This document shows positions 18,201 through 26,679 of a stretch of DNA of 64,000 bases, piece after piece. Position 1 is the first letter of the stretch. Each line of letters begins with the position of its first letter. Where the stretch lies: the NCBI RefSeq assembly GCF_030068605.1, contig NZ_JASJOU010000020.1, positions 62,001-126,000 of the forward strand. The letters are read 5' to 3'. The position numbers were made by a program, and so were the translations under genes. Under the pieces are notes generated by a model. The model saw only the letters and a program-made list of their open reading frames with translations, was not told where the DNA came from and did no database searches. This stretch comes from Xanthocytophaga agilis. GTDB taxonomy: Bacteria > Bacteroidota > Bacteroidia > Cytophagales > 172606-1.

Positions 18201-20554
18201 CCGAAGACAGACAGGCTTTTCTATTGAGGCTAAACGATGCGCTTCGTACATTATCTAACCCTGTAGCCATACACAATTTGATTGCACAGGAGACGATGGC
18301 TTTTTTCGGAACGGACAGATGTTACTATTGTGAGATTGCCGGAGATAATGCTGTTATTCATCGTGACGCTTTTCATGGTGATCTTCCGTCTGTTTCCGGG
18401 ACATACCCACTAAGCAGTTTTGCCATTTTTACTGCTGTAATAGAGTCAGGAAAACCATTTGCTGTACAGGATGTACACACTACCGACCTCGTTGACGAAC
18501 CACTCAGACAGCTTTGTATACAGTTACAGGTTATTTCGTTTATAGATGTTCCTGTTATCAAGAATAAGAAAGCCATCGGCATTTTATGTATTGTACAAAG
18601 CACCCCCAGAACCTGGACAAAAGAAGAGATTGAGTTGGCTACAGAGATCGCAGAACGCACCTGGGCAACAGTAGAAAATGCACGCATTGAAGAAACCCTC
18701 CGTCAGAGTGAGTCTCAACTGGCAGCCATCTTTGCAGAAGCAGAAGTAGGCCTTTCTGAAATCTCTGTCGAAGGACGTTTTTTACGTGTTAATAATACAC
18801 TGTGCCACATTCTGGGGCGCACCAGAGAAGAACTGCTCACCTTGAGCATTGTCGATGTAACCTTACCTGATGACTTGCCTTTGAGCCTTAATAGGGTACA
18901 ATATCTGATTGAAACCGAAGAGGTGGTCTCTATAGATAAACGTTATCTGCGACCTGATGGTACCATTGTCTGGGCTAACAGTACGCTGTCACTTTTAAAA
19001 ACGAATAAAACCCAATCACCTGTTATTCTGGCTGTAACCGCTGACATTACTCAGCGAAAGCTGGCTAGTGAGCAAATGGAAGAGTTTGCTACACTGCTTG
19101 AACACCAGGTAACCGAACGCACACAGGAACTGGCAGAAAGCCGGGATCTGCTACAATCCGTGTTTGACACCAATCTGATGGGGATGTCGGTGATGAAAGC
19201 TGTTCGGGATGAAAATGGCACTATTCTTGATTTTCGGATTCAGATAGCCAACAAAGAAATCAAACGGGAAACAGGGCGTACAGATCTGGAAGGTAGTTTG
19301 TATGCACAGGCCTTTCCGGGCATTAAACAAATTGGAATATTTGATATAATGCTTCGTGTTATGGAAACAGGTAAAGCCGAAGGCATGGAGTATTACTACC
19401 AGTATGAAGGATTTAACAAATGGTTTTCGTGTATGTTTGTCAAACTCGACGATGGGGTGGTAGCTACCAATCTGGATATAACTGAACGCAAACAGGTGGA
19501 GTTGGAATTGTATAAACGGTTAATGATCTTACAACAAGCTGAACAGGTCGCAGCAATGGGAAGCTGGGAATATGATCTGGATACAAGATCCTTTTACTGG
19601 TCAGAGGGTATGTATCGTTTGTTTGGTTTGCCACTGGGTAGTCAGATCCATCTGGAAGTGTATCTGGACTATGTTAACAGACAGGATCGCCCTGTTGCCC
19701 AAACAATGGTAGACAAGATCCGGAATGGTGAAGGCCCTTTTGAGGAAACATTGCATATGATAGTGGATCAGAAACCTGTAACGGTTAAAGTCAAAAGTGC
19801 AGTTATGTATGATACAGAGGCAAAGCCCATGCGGGTAGTGGGCGTAGATCTGGATATCAGTGAACTCAAACGGCTGGAAGAAGAGAATATCAAAATACAG
19901 ATTGAGCAACAGAAACAACTTTTGTTAGCCATTCTGGAAGCTCAGGAAGAAGAACGCCGACGCATCTCTGAATCACTGCACAATGGAGTTGGACAGCTCT
20001 TATATGCTACCAAACTCAATCTGAATCAACTGGAGATGTACCTGCAGTCTAATGATCAACCGATGATCCAAAAGTCACTTCGGGCAACAGAAGCTGTGTT
20101 AGTCGATGCTATTGCAGAGACTCGCAGAGCTTCTCACGAACTGGTTCCTATTTTGCTAAAGGAATATGGCCTGGATAAGGCTATCAGCGATTTCTGTACA
20201 CGGTTTTCGGGTACAGGTATTGAGTTTGTCTGTCATGGATTGGAGGAACGGTTCGCCGACTATCTGGAGGCAGCTATCTATCGTATCGCGCAGGAACTAG
20301 CCAATAATATTGTGAAGCATTCGGGTGCCAGCCGTGCCCGTATCGAAGTCACCCATGACGATCAGTTTATCTATGTAGAAGCCCAGGATAATGGTACCGG
20401 CATGAAAACCTCCAAACCCGATAGTAGCAAATCAGGGAAAGGCATTGGCATGAAAACGATTGAAGACAGGGTAAAGTTGCTGGAAGGAACGATAGAAATA
20501 GAATCTACGTCTGGGAAAGGTACACTTATTACCATCATTTTGCCTCTTAGATAA
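15242..20554 (+). CDS. multi-PAS/GAF sensor histidine kinase (HisKA_3 type)
   Basis: Very large cytoplasmic sensor kinase, 1770 aa, without membrane segments. Approximate domain order: PAS at 10-135, 155-275, 280-400 and 405-520; GAF at 530-685 and 690-855; PAS 860-985; GAF 990-1150; PAS 1155-1290; a short coiled coil; PAS 1300-1415 and 1420-1540; then the kinase core. The H-box is RRRISESLHNGVGQLL with His1580, the type that pairs with NarL/FixJ response regulators. The ATPase domain shows ELANNIVKHSG, DNGTGM and GKGIGMKTI. No response regulator is encoded nearby, so it is an orphan. The three GAF domains are mutually similar (VADRTWAAVERARAEESL and variants), suggesting internal duplication. 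Confidence 0.93.
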   Translation: MKSLAPFSGEALKIFQTLPDLYLILSADLVILTASDTYLKATLTKRETIAGIPVFDVFPRNPSVKQAYTAKRLLASLQHVLSSKEPHKMALQQYSISNTGSPHSAEKEDNSDKEYWYMLNTPVLDETGEIQYIIHKIEDLTKQTLQEIQTQEALQQSKDVLQATLDCSLYIVQAFKAVRDQTGKIIDFIWVFTNQRWNERYGDVIGKSLLTENPAVIESGLFDAFVHVTETGIPTDQEHYYPYEQFDGWFHQTLVKMGDGFVMSTEEITQRKQMEQALRKSEEQLRLFTVASSQKVYRMSADWTRKENLSGQQMLPDTDKRIHDWKEAYLPAEDQPVFLAAIQEAIDNKSVFDLEHRVFNTEGKIGWVHSRVVPMLDSQGEITYWFGTDSDITQHRKIEEALQKSEEKYRTLFNSIDEGFCIIKVLFEEDESAYDYLFLEANQSFEKQTGLTNAVGKTMKEIAPAHEQYWFDIYGRIAKTGVPAHFENEAKAIGHYYEVYAFRIDAAEEHHVAILFNDITERKSREEQQQYLLKLSDALRPLADPLQIQIVAADLLGAHLKANRAHYSEVEDDYVHISHSYGDGLPPITGQLHHQDIGKRPVEGYHTEKTQVCYNTMTDSGLSEVERKGFQSTYIGAYIEVPLVKEREWVATLVVHSIEPRQWKQYEIELVEETADRIWAAVERARAEAALRESEKWQTFLLQLSDTLKPIADPAEIQRTASRLLVEQVGANRAMYLEIEGNGNSATSVIHGQYARQVPLFPSRVPYADFAKGFPLEVLQSNETLVVDNTATDSRLEEGVRSAWLGANVAAAITVSFSKQGRIVANFGLHNAQPRKWTPFEVRLVKEVADRTWAAVERARAEESLRKSEERLRLATEASGMYWWEFDFKTNTLSYSPNTEEVIGVPPAKTMDENLLLLHPADRELTYKIFEKAIQSGIDHFSYIVRSIAIPSETRWLQAAGKLIRDIQGIPVLAIGITQDVTKTKLAEDRQAFLLRLNDALRTLSNPVAIHNLIAQETMAFFGTDRCYYCEIAGDNAVIHRDAFHGDLPSVSGTYPLSSFAIFTAVIESGKPFAVQDVHTTDLVDEPLRQLCIQLQVISFIDVPVIKNKKAIGILCIVQSTPRTWTKEEIELATEIAERTWATVENARIEETLRQSESQLAAIFAEAEVGLSEISVEGRFLRVNNTLCHILGRTREELLTLSIVDVTLPDDLPLSLNRVQYLIETEEVVSIDKRYLRPDGTIVWANSTLSLLKTNKTQSPVILAVTADITQRKLASEQMEEFATLLEHQVTERTQELAESRDLLQSVFDTNLMGMSVMKAVRDENGTILDFRIQIANKEIKRETGRTDLEGSLYAQAFPGIKQIGIFDIMLRVMETGKAEGMEYYYQYEGFNKWFSCMFVKLDDGVVATNLDITERKQVELELYKRLMILQQAEQVAAMGSWEYDLDTRSFYWSEGMYRLFGLPLGSQIHLEVYLDYVNRQDRPVAQTMVDKIRNGEGPFEETLHMIVDQKPVTVKVKSAVMYDTEAKPMRVVGVDLDISELKRLEEENIKIQIEQQKQLLLAILEAQEEERRRISESLHNGVGQLLYATKLNLNQLEMYLQSNDQPMIQKSLRATEAVLVDAIAETRRASHELVPILLKEYGLDKAISDFCTRFSGTGIEFVCHGLEERFADYLEAAIYRIAQELANNIVKHSGASRARIEVTHDDQFIYVEAQDNGTGMKTSKPDSSKSGKGIGMKTIEDRVKLLEGTIEIESTSGKGTLITIILPLR

Positions 20555-20779
20555 AACAAGCATTTGAGAAAAACATACACATCGTTTACAGAGTTAATCC
20601 GAACTAAATTATTGTCTTATACTAAACAGATGTTTTGTAAATAAAGAAAAAATTTCTTGTCCTTCTGTAAGAAACTTCCCGCCCACGCCTTGGCGTGGCA
20701 GGCTGTTGTCGGAACAGGCGTGACAAGATAGACCAACTTTCCTTTTGCAATGTATTTTTCTCAGAAAGTAAACAGAGTT

Positions 20780-21156
20780 CTATTTGTCAAAAGCTTTTTT
20801 TAGAAGGAAAGCAGTAGGGTGTGATTATTTACAGGAGGGCAGGGGAGATGTCTTTACAGGAGGATGGAGAGAGTTTGTGAGCGCTTTTCCTTATGTTGAC
20901 AGCATTGAGATCTTTGCGTCACAAATGTATTTATTACTAACCCGTTCATCTACATATGAATAAATTACTTAGTTAGTTAACTAAGTCGGTTCATACAAAA
21001 GTCGCATAGTGTAGATAAGATGTGACAGAAAAATATATTTGTAGAATTGGGGCTACCAGCTAAAAAGCATGCCTGTCAGCAAAAGAATTTTTTGTGTTAT
21101 CGTTCAATGTATGCAATAGAGAGGGTTTTTCTAAAACGGATAGGTAGTAACCTATC
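20780..21156 (+). repeat. duplicated non-coding element, copy 1
   Basis: About 375 nt aligning at high identity with 53365-53804, orientation the same. The best block runs from GTGATTATTTACAGGAGGG at 20821 to the GTAGTAACCT motif at 21143-21153. Internal landmarks shared by both copies are a 20-bp dyad ACTTAGTTA-GT-TAACTAAGT (20967-20986) and CCAGCTAAAAAGCATGCCTG. Single-base indels between the copies break any shared reading frame, so it is non-coding. Copy 1 alone has a TATATTTG (-7-like) near 21034 and a terminator directly after it. Confidence 0.75.
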
Positions 21157-21195
21157 TACGACAAAAAAGCCTTTCTGATTCAGAAAGGCTTTTTT
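21042..21195 (+). ncRNA. candidate small RNA at the end of duplicated element copy 1
   Basis: A perfect -7 match (TATATTTG) lies about 10 nt before the conserved GGGGCTACCAGCTAAAAAGC block. A small hairpin (GATAGGT-AGTA-ACCTATC, 21139-21156) and a perfect 15-bp terminator (21163-21195) follow, with no gene between. The arrangement would give an RNA of about 150 nt. No known RNA family was recognised. Confidence 0.35.
21163..21195 (+). terminator. strong intrinsic terminator, identical to one at 46645
   Basis: A perfect 15-bp stem (AAAAAAGCCTTTCTG and complement) with loop ATT and T-run. The 33-nt sequence is identical to 46645-46677, with related versions at 40853-40884 and 54281-54314. It is symmetric, so it can also act on the minus-strand gene ending at 21298. 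Confidence 0.9.
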
Positions 21196-21297
21196 ACATT
21201 ACATACAAAAAAGCGAGTACACTTGAACTATTCACTAAAAACTATGTCGTAACTAACGATAAAATTCAAAATAATTCGATCTTTACCTTCCGGAAGC

Positions 21298-21498
21298 TTA
21301 TTGCCAACGATTATAGTTGGTGTCTGAACAATCATCTGGCTTTTTATGAATACAGTCTGTTTTACCCTCTATCAGACGCTGTATTTCAATCCGGCTTTTG
21401 TTTTGTTGGGCAAGTAATTGATGTACTCTCTCCATTATGATGTTCACATGGGTTTTTAAATCTTCAATTCTGGCTTGTGTGTAAAGATCATCTCTCAT
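21298..21498 (-). CDS. small coiled-coil protein under the palindromic promoter
   Basis: Protein of 66 aa, helical, with the stretch MERVHQLLAQQNKSRIEIQRLIEGK (about residues 25-49). The core Q-N-x-x-R-x-x-[IL]-Q-R-L-[IL]-E recurs in the protein at 40165-40362 and more loosely at 44477-44716, so the three probably form a family. The C-terminus is short, polar and contains two cysteines. A palindromic operator/promoter unit at 21566-21634 points at it, with its -7-like box 68 nt from the ATG. Function unknown; a stress-induced role is inferred from the shared promoter. Confidence 0.7.
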   Translation of the reverse strand: MRDDLYTQARIEDLKTHVNIIMERVHQLLAQQNKSRIEIQRLIEGKTDCIHKKPDDCSDTNYNRWQ

Positions 21499-21565
21499 AT
21501 TTCGGCAGTTTTAGTTTGAATGTTTCTTTAACTTAACATCATATTTAATTAAAAACTGACTGTTT

Positions 21566-21634
21566 TTACAAAGTTTACTAATAATGAAAATCTACAAAAG
21601 AGTGTAAATACTTATTTGTAAAAACACGTATTTA
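21566..21634 (-). promoter_or_regulatory. palindromic operator plus promoter, site A
   Basis: On the minus strand: 30-bp palindrome TAAATAC-n16-GTATTTA (21634-21605), CTCTTTT (21602-21596), 22 nt, then CTTTGTAA (21573-21566). The layout is identical in spacing to four other sites at 40428, 40660, 43261 and 46217. CTCTTTT lies 19 nt before AAACTTTG, the distance expected between Bacteroidota -33 and -7 elements. It drives the 66-aa gene. Confidence 0.75.
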
Positions 21635-21903
21635 GCGTACTTGCAACGGTGAAATGAAGTTTTTAAGTATTGGAAGGTAGCTTTTATTCTTTTTTCGATG
21701 AATTAGTTTACTCTCAGTAGCACATAATACATTTTTCCACAAAGGTATTCCTGTCGATACAATACTTGCTCTGGTTATAGTATTGTTCTGGTTCTCTTCT
21801 CTGATTCAGAGGATTGAGTGGGGTAGTTCAATAATTACACAATAAATCCCAACATCTTTTTGTCTAATCATTCGTACATCTTTTTGGCTCCTGCCCTTTG
21901 TGA

Positions 21904-21933
21904 TAAATACTCATTTTAAAAAATAGGTGTTTC
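21904..21933 (+). promoter_or_regulatory. palindromic operator, site G
   Basis: TAAATAC-n16-GTGTTTC, the same 30-bp design with AT-rich centre (ATTTTAAAAAA). A box reading GGTTGTAA lies at 21968-21975, 3 nt further than in the five best sites. It is about 260 nt upstream of the sugar dehydrogenase gene, the likely target. Confidence 0.5.
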
Positions 21934-22190
21934 GCGCAACAGCTTGACGCTTGCCAATAATCTTAAAGGTTGTAAATTGATGTAATTTACTGATATACAG
22001 GCTTTTATGGCGGATGTTTAATTTTAGTGTATACCAACTTCATACTCATCATAGGTGTATTCCTACTTGCTATAAGCATAAACGGGTATAGTTTTTACCA
22101 TCTTCTAGCAAAGCCTTTCTGTAGAAGCATTTTATGTATTCAATGCAGATAATACTTTTTAACTTATTTCTTTTCAAATCGCTTATAATC

Positions 22191-23393
22191 ATGCAATTCA
22201 ATTTTCTACACCCGGTAAAAATGGTTTTTGTGGCAACACTAATGGGCATCATGCTTACAGGTTGCGATTCAAATGATGAGGATGATCCTGATGGCCTTAC
22301 AAAAGTAGAAGGTCATGTTTTCCATCCGGTACAGGAGCAGGCCACAGATCAGAATGTCGCTCAGCTCAAGGTACCTGCAAACTTCACAGTCAGCAAGTTT
22401 GCAGAAAATCTTGGTAAGCCTCGTATGCTGGCAGTAGGCTCTGGCGGGCAGGTATATTTTACAGACAGAGATGCCGGCACCGTAACATTACTGCGAGATA
22501 CTGATTCGGATGGAAAATCAGATCAGTCACAGGTTGTAGCCAATAAACCCAATATGCATGGAATCACTATTTACAATAATCAGATGTATCTGGTTACGGT
22601 TCATGAGGTGTTCTCTGCTGCTATTAACAATGATGGGACACTGGGAACATTAAAAATGCTTATTTCAGATTTGCCCGACGCAGGTCAGCATCCCAATCGC
22701 ACCATTGCATTTGGGCCAGATGGTAAAATGTACATCACTGTAGGTAGTACCTGTAATGCCTGTGAAGAACCGAATGCAGAAAATGCTACCATTTTGCAAG
22801 CCAACGCAGATGGTTCTAACCGAAAGATATTTGCCTCCGGACTACGTAACACAATTGGATTTGGCTGGCATCCTCAAACTCAGAAGATGTATGGCATGGA
22901 TCATGGGATTGACTGGCTAGGAGACAGAGAACAGCAGGAAGAAGTGAATCTTTTGGAACAAGGTAAATTTTATGGCTGGCCTTATATCTACGGCGATGGA
23001 AAATTTAATCCGCAGCCTCCGCCTGAAGATTCTACCTATGAGCAATACCTGGCCAAAACTACACTACCTCTCTTACAGTATGAAGCACATAGTGCCCCAT
23101 TGGCAATGGTATTTTATACTGGCTCACAATTTCCATCTGAGTATCAAACGGATGCTTTTGTTGCCATGAGAGGTTCCTGGAATCGCCGGGACCCTGTAGG
23201 CTATAAAGTAGTACGATTGCGTTTTGAAAATGGACAACCTACCCGTTTTGAGGACTTCCTGACAGGATTTTTGATCAATAATAATACGAGTCATTTTGGA
23301 CGTTTAGCCGGACTGACTGTGCATACCGATGGATCACTATTAGTCTCAGATGATACCAATGGAGTTATTTACCGGGTTTCGTATACTCCGTAA
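22191..23393 (+). CDS. PQQ-dependent sugar (sorbosone) dehydrogenase-like lipoprotein
   Basis: Secreted beta-propeller dehydrogenase of 400 aa from this start. A lipoprotein signal (FVATLMGIMLTGC, Cys about residue 25) predicts an outer- or periplasmic-facing lipid anchor. The family marks are LKVPANFTVSKFAENLGKPRMLAVGSGGQVYFTD, GLRNTIGFGWHPQTQKMYGMDHG and the closing DGSLLVSDDTNGVIYRV. It resembles soluble glucose/sorbosone dehydrogenases that oxidise sugars with PQQ; whether this organism makes PQQ is not visible here. ATG 22191 gives the normal signal peptide; the frame also opens at 22134. The next gene, an SDR, starts 75 nt downstream. Confidence 0.85.
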   Translation: MQFNFLHPVKMVFVATLMGIMLTGCDSNDEDDPDGLTKVEGHVFHPVQEQATDQNVAQLKVPANFTVSKFAENLGKPRMLAVGSGGQVYFTDRDAGTVTLLRDTDSDGKSDQSQVVANKPNMHGITIYNNQMYLVTVHEVFSAAINNDGTLGTLKMLISDLPDAGQHPNRTIAFGPDGKMYITVGSTCNACEEPNAENATILQANADGSNRKIFASGLRNTIGFGWHPQTQKMYGMDHGIDWLGDREQQEEVNLLEQGKFYGWPYIYGDGKFNPQPPPEDSTYEQYLAKTTLPLLQYEAHSAPLAMVFYTGSQFPSEYQTDAFVAMRGSWNRRDPVGYKVVRLRFENGQPTRFEDFLTGFLINNNTSHFGRLAGLTVHTDGSLLVSDDTNGVIYRVSYTP

Positions 23394-23468
23394 ATGCATA
23401 CTTTGAACACAGACATACCAACAAAACATTTTTTGATTTCTATTCTTTTACCTTAACAATCTAATGCT

Positions 23469-24335
23469 ATGCCAACTGATCAATATCCAAATAATTTCCC
23501 TGCGCAAACACAAGACGGCCAACCGGGGATGGAAACTGAAATGACGCCACAACCGGAAGTTATTCGAGAAGACTACCGTGGAAGCGGTAAACTAGAAGGT
23601 AAAGTCGCCCTGATTACAGGCGGTGACAGTGGCATTGGACGTGCAGTAGCTGTACATTTTGCCAGAGAAGGAGCCAATGTTGCCATTGTATATCTAAATG
23701 AAAATGAAGATGCACAGATAACAAAACAACTGATTGAAGACGAAGGTCGGCAGTGTCTGTTGATCCAGGGCGATATTCGGGATGAAAGCTTCTGCCAGAA
23801 TGCTGTACAGCAAACCAAGCAGCGTCTGGGACGGTTTGATGTACTGGTTAATAATGCGGCTGAACAACATCCTCAAGATGATATTCAGACCATTAGCAAA
23901 GAACAGCTGGAAGCAACTTTTGAGACCAATATTTTTTCCATGTTCTATTTCGCCAAAGCTGCATTGAGTCTGTTGCCTGAAGATGGAGTAATTATAAACA
24001 CCAGCTCTGTAACTGCTTATAAAGGCAATCCTACGCTGCTGGATTATTCTTCTACCAAAGGTGCCATTGTTGCTTTTACCAGAGCTTTATCACAGAATCT
24101 GGCTTCCAAAGGAATTCGGGTCAATGCGGTAGCGCCAGGACCTATCTGGACACCCCTCATTCCTGCTACCTTTGAAGCTGAGAAGGTGAGTAAATTTGGT
24201 AAAGATACTCCATTAGGCAGAGCAGGTCAACCATCCGAAGTAGCACCAGCTTATGTATTTCTGGCATCCAAAGATAGCAGTTATATTACCGGACAGGTTA
24301 TCCATGTCAATGGTGGCTCTGTGGTCAATGGGTAA
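23469..24335 (+). CDS. SDR family oxidoreductase (YghA/YdaD-like, general stress type)
   Basis: Short-chain dehydrogenase of 288 aa. It has the N-terminal extension typical of YghA and Bacillus general stress protein 39 (MTPQPEVIREDYRGSGKLEGK), the cofactor motif TGGDSGIGRA (about residues 50-59), NNAAEQHP, and the active site S-x12-Y-x3-K (SSVTAYKGNPTLLDYSSTKG). The C-terminal ITGQVIHVNGG is also conserved. Substrate unknown. It follows the sugar dehydrogenase in the same direction and may share the site G promoter. A hairpin follows at 24388-24434. Confidence 0.92.
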   Translation: MPTDQYPNNFPAQTQDGQPGMETEMTPQPEVIREDYRGSGKLEGKVALITGGDSGIGRAVAVHFAREGANVAIVYLNENEDAQITKQLIEDEGRQCLLIQGDIRDESFCQNAVQQTKQRLGRFDVLVNNAAEQHPQDDIQTISKEQLEATFETNIFSMFYFAKAALSLLPEDGVIINTSSVTAYKGNPTLLDYSSTKGAIVAFTRALSQNLASKGIRVNAVAPGPIWTPLIPATFEAEKVSKFGKDTPLGRAGQPSEVAPAYVFLASKDSSYITGQVIHVNGGSVVNG

Positions 24336-24387
24336 GATCAGGTTTGAAAAGTTTACTGAATACTAGCAGTTTTTACAGCGTACTTAG

Positions 24388-24434
24388 TTGGTTCTGAATA
24401 AGTTAATGCATCTGTCAACTTATTTCAGAACCAA
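24388..24434 (+). terminator. hairpin after the SDR gene
   Basis: A 17-bp stem with one bulged T (TTGGTTCTGAATAAGTT and its partner) and a 12-nt loop. The T-run after it is weak, so efficiency is uncertain. Confidence 0.55.
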
Positions 24435-24597
24435 TTAGTTATATGCTCATAGAAAACTTATACTACCTGTATAGTCTCTGGCTATCCGTACTACCAACAA
24501 TATGAAATCTTTTATCTGATTCAGTCTGATAGCGGAACTACTGTTTTTATGGTATAAAAGAAAGACAATGCTTTATTGTTCACTAAAAAAGATAATC

Positions 24598-25029
24598 ATG
24601 TCAACAGATACATTGAGCAGATTTCTGGATGCACAAAACCAGGTGTATTTGAAAGCACTACAGGAAATTAAAAGTGGCCGCAAAACTTCTCATTGGATGT
24701 GGTACATCTTTCCTCAGATTAAGGGGTTAGGGCAAAGTGACACCGCAAAATTTTATGCTATTGAGGATATTGATCAAGCCACAGCTTATCTTCTTCACCC
24801 TGTGCTAGGTAAAAATCTGATTGAAATTTCACAGGCGGTTTTACAACTGGAAGGAAAAACAGCCAATCAGATATTTGGCTCTCCGGATGATTTGAAGTTA
24901 TGTTCCTGCATGACCTTATTTGCCAATGTAAAAGATGCCGATCCCGTTTTTAAGAATGTTATTAATACTTTTTTTAAAGGAATACAGGATCAGAAGACCT
25001 TAGATATCCTGCAACAAGAGCTGCGATAG
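24598..25029 (+). CDS. DUF1810 family protein
   Basis: Cytoplasmic protein of 143 aa matching DUF1810: the conserved block SGRKTSHWMWYIFPQIKGLGQSD (about residues 27-49), then YAIEDIDQATAYLLHPVLGKNLIEI and LKLCSCMTLFANV. Function unproven; some family members are calpastatin-like in annotation only. ATG 24598 is preferred to the ATG at 24568, because the family begins just before the LSRFLDAQNQVY helix. It is encoded alone, convergent with a minus-strand AraC gene. Confidence 0.88.
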   Translation: MSTDTLSRFLDAQNQVYLKALQEIKSGRKTSHWMWYIFPQIKGLGQSDTAKFYAIEDIDQATAYLLHPVLGKNLIEISQAVLQLEGKTANQIFGSPDDLKLCSCMTLFANVKDADPVFKNVINTFFKGIQDQKTLDILQQELR

Positions 25030-25215
25030 CTCGTTTGTATTTATTTTGGTCATTAGCTAGCCTGATAGTTATCCTATAATTCAATTTTGAAGGTTAGTTA
25101 TACTAATTAAGTTGGGTTGCTTATCTATTTATATGCCTTTATTTATCTTCATGTATCCTTTTCCAAAGGGTAGGAGAGTATAAAATAAGAGGAGAGAAGA
25201 TGTCAGTTGAAACAA

Positions 25216-26115
25216 TTAATTAAACGATTGCCTGAATTCCAAAGGAGAGAGATTAGTTTTTGCTTTGAATAATTTACTAAATGACTGAGGATGCTCAAAA
25301 CCCAGTCCGTAGGCGATTTCACTTACGGATAATTCAGTGGTAGATAGTTTCTCCTTTGCTTTGTCAATTAGTTTTTCATGAATGATCTGCTGGGTAGTTT
25401 GCCCGGTTAGTTGTTTTAATAAACTACTCAGATATTTGGTTGAAATATTCAGTTTGTCGGCAATGTATTGAACGCTGGGTAATCCTTTTATCATCAAGTC
25501 TTCATTACCAAAATAGTCTGCCAATACATCTTCCATCCGTTCTAGAATTTTGTGATTGGTGATTTTGCGGGTAATGAACTGGCGTTCGTAAAACCGTTGA
25601 GAATAAGTAAACAACAATTCCAGTTGTGCAATGATTACATCCTGACTGAATTTATCAATGTTTGAATGGTACTCCTGTTTGATATTGTCAATAATCCCAT
25701 TGATAAGGGTTTCTTCTTTGTCGGAAAGAAACAGAGCTTCATTGGCAGCATACCCAAAATATTCATACTGCTTTATCTTTTTTGCAAGAGAGGTATTCCA
25801 TAAAAAATCAGGATGAATGAACAACATCCAGCCTTCCAGATTTGCAGGTACACCATTTTCTTCACCACGCAAAACCTGTCCGGGCGACAAAAACGCCATT
25901 AAACCTTCATCAAAATCGTATTTCTGTTGCCCATATAACAGATTGTTACAACCTCTCTTGAGCGATACTACATAAAAGTCAAAAATAACGGCAGTGATGT
26001 TTGGGTCATTTTTTAGTCCCTTTAAATCTATTATACCAATCAGCGGATGATGTGGTTTGGGAAGATTCATCAACCGATGTATTTCCGATATGGATTGTAT
26101 CCTGTAGGGTTTCAT
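25216..26115 (-). CDS. AraC family transcriptional regulator (paralogue 3 of 3)
   Basis: Regulator of 299 aa and close paralogue of the proteins at 4617-5522 and 11988-12905. It shares LPKPHHPLIGII, FDEGLMAFLSPGQVL, NEALFLSDKEE and the C-terminal AraC domain (LNISTKYLSSLLKQLTGQTTQQ, VSEIAYGLGFEHPQSFSKLFKAKTNLSP). It is the last gene of a minus-strand group with a DoxX-like protein, a DUF2147 protein and an SDR. The gap to the DoxX-like gene is 23 nt, so the two are probably co-transcribed. Confidence 0.9.
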   Translation of the reverse strand: MKPYRIQSISEIHRLMNLPKPHHPLIGIIDLKGLKNDPNITAVIFDFYVVSLKRGCNNLLYGQQKYDFDEGLMAFLSPGQVLRGEENGVPANLEGWMLFIHPDFLWNTSLAKKIKQYEYFGYAANEALFLSDKEETLINGIIDNIKQEYHSNIDKFSQDVIIAQLELLFTYSQRFYERQFITRKITNHKILERMEDVLADYFGNEDLMIKGLPSVQYIADKLNISTKYLSSLLKQLTGQTTQQIIHEKLIDKAKEKLSTTELSVSEIAYGLGFEHPQSFSKLFKAKTNLSPLEFRQSFN

Positions 26116-26138
26116 ATTTGCTATTATACAGAAGTAGT

Positions 26139-26492
26139 TTACTTTTTAAATGGATATTTTAGCCATATCAAGAGCAATGGCATTACCAGAAACGGAATCT
26201 CTATCAACGCCATTCGACCATTTCCGGCTCGTAATGCCAATCCCATAATAAAAAGAATTGAGATAGCATTGAGCATATTGCCGAGGAAAAATGTCTTGGG
26301 AATCAGCAACAGAACTCCCACAGCTATAGTTAAAAAGCCAAGGAATGGAATAATCGATTCACTGATACCTAAGTCATTCATCATTTTGACTGATTCGGGA
26401 TTGTTTTTATAGTGAAATGTATCCCAGCCGTGCTTGAAACTTAGTGATACGCTAACGATCAATAATACTAAGGAAAGAATGTTTTTTATCAT
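26139..26492 (-). CDS. DoxX-like small membrane protein
   Basis: Membrane protein of 117 aa with four hydrophobic segments, the DoxX/DoxD-like layout: an N-terminal helix, then KHGWDTFHYKNNPESVKMMNDLGIS in the first loop, FLGFLTIAVGVLLLIPKTFFLGNMLNAISILFIMGLA and a last helix. The frame opens further upstream at 26531, but ATG 26492 gives the expected short N-terminus (MIKNILSLVLL). Such proteins often accompany redox-stress genes. It is 23 nt upstream of the AraC gene. Confidence 0.65.
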   Translation of the reverse strand: MIKNILSLVLLIVSVSLSFKHGWDTFHYKNNPESVKMMNDLGISESIIPFLGFLTIAVGVLLLIPKTFFLGNMLNAISILFIMGLALRAGNGRMALIEIPFLVMPLLLIWLKYPFKK

Positions 26493-26679
26493 TTTAGGTA
26501 AGAATCTACTTTTGATTATATAACTGGCCAAGAATGAGATCTGAACAATAATGATCGACCTTGTTAACCCTTTTTTGGATTTGTTGAGGTATTGTTGCCT
26601 ATGCTTGAACTACAGAAAAAACAGATAGAATAACCTAGGGAAGCCACATTGGAAAGAAAAACAAAATGTTGCCTGAATC

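Larger units (their letters stand above)
20555..21297. other. gene-free region with a duplicated element and a terminator
   Basis: No protein gene is seen in these 743 nt. It begins with a small GC-rich dyad (CCACGCC/GGCGTGG, 20684-20699), followed by the first copy of a duplicated non-coding element (about 20780-21156) and a strong terminator (21163-21195). Confidence 0.6.
21499..22190. other. divergent intergenic region with two palindromes
   Basis: 692 nt between the 66-aa minus-strand gene and the plus-strand sugar dehydrogenase gene. It contains palindromic sites A (21605-21634) and G (21904-21933). No other gene, repeat or RNA was recognised. Confidence 0.5.
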
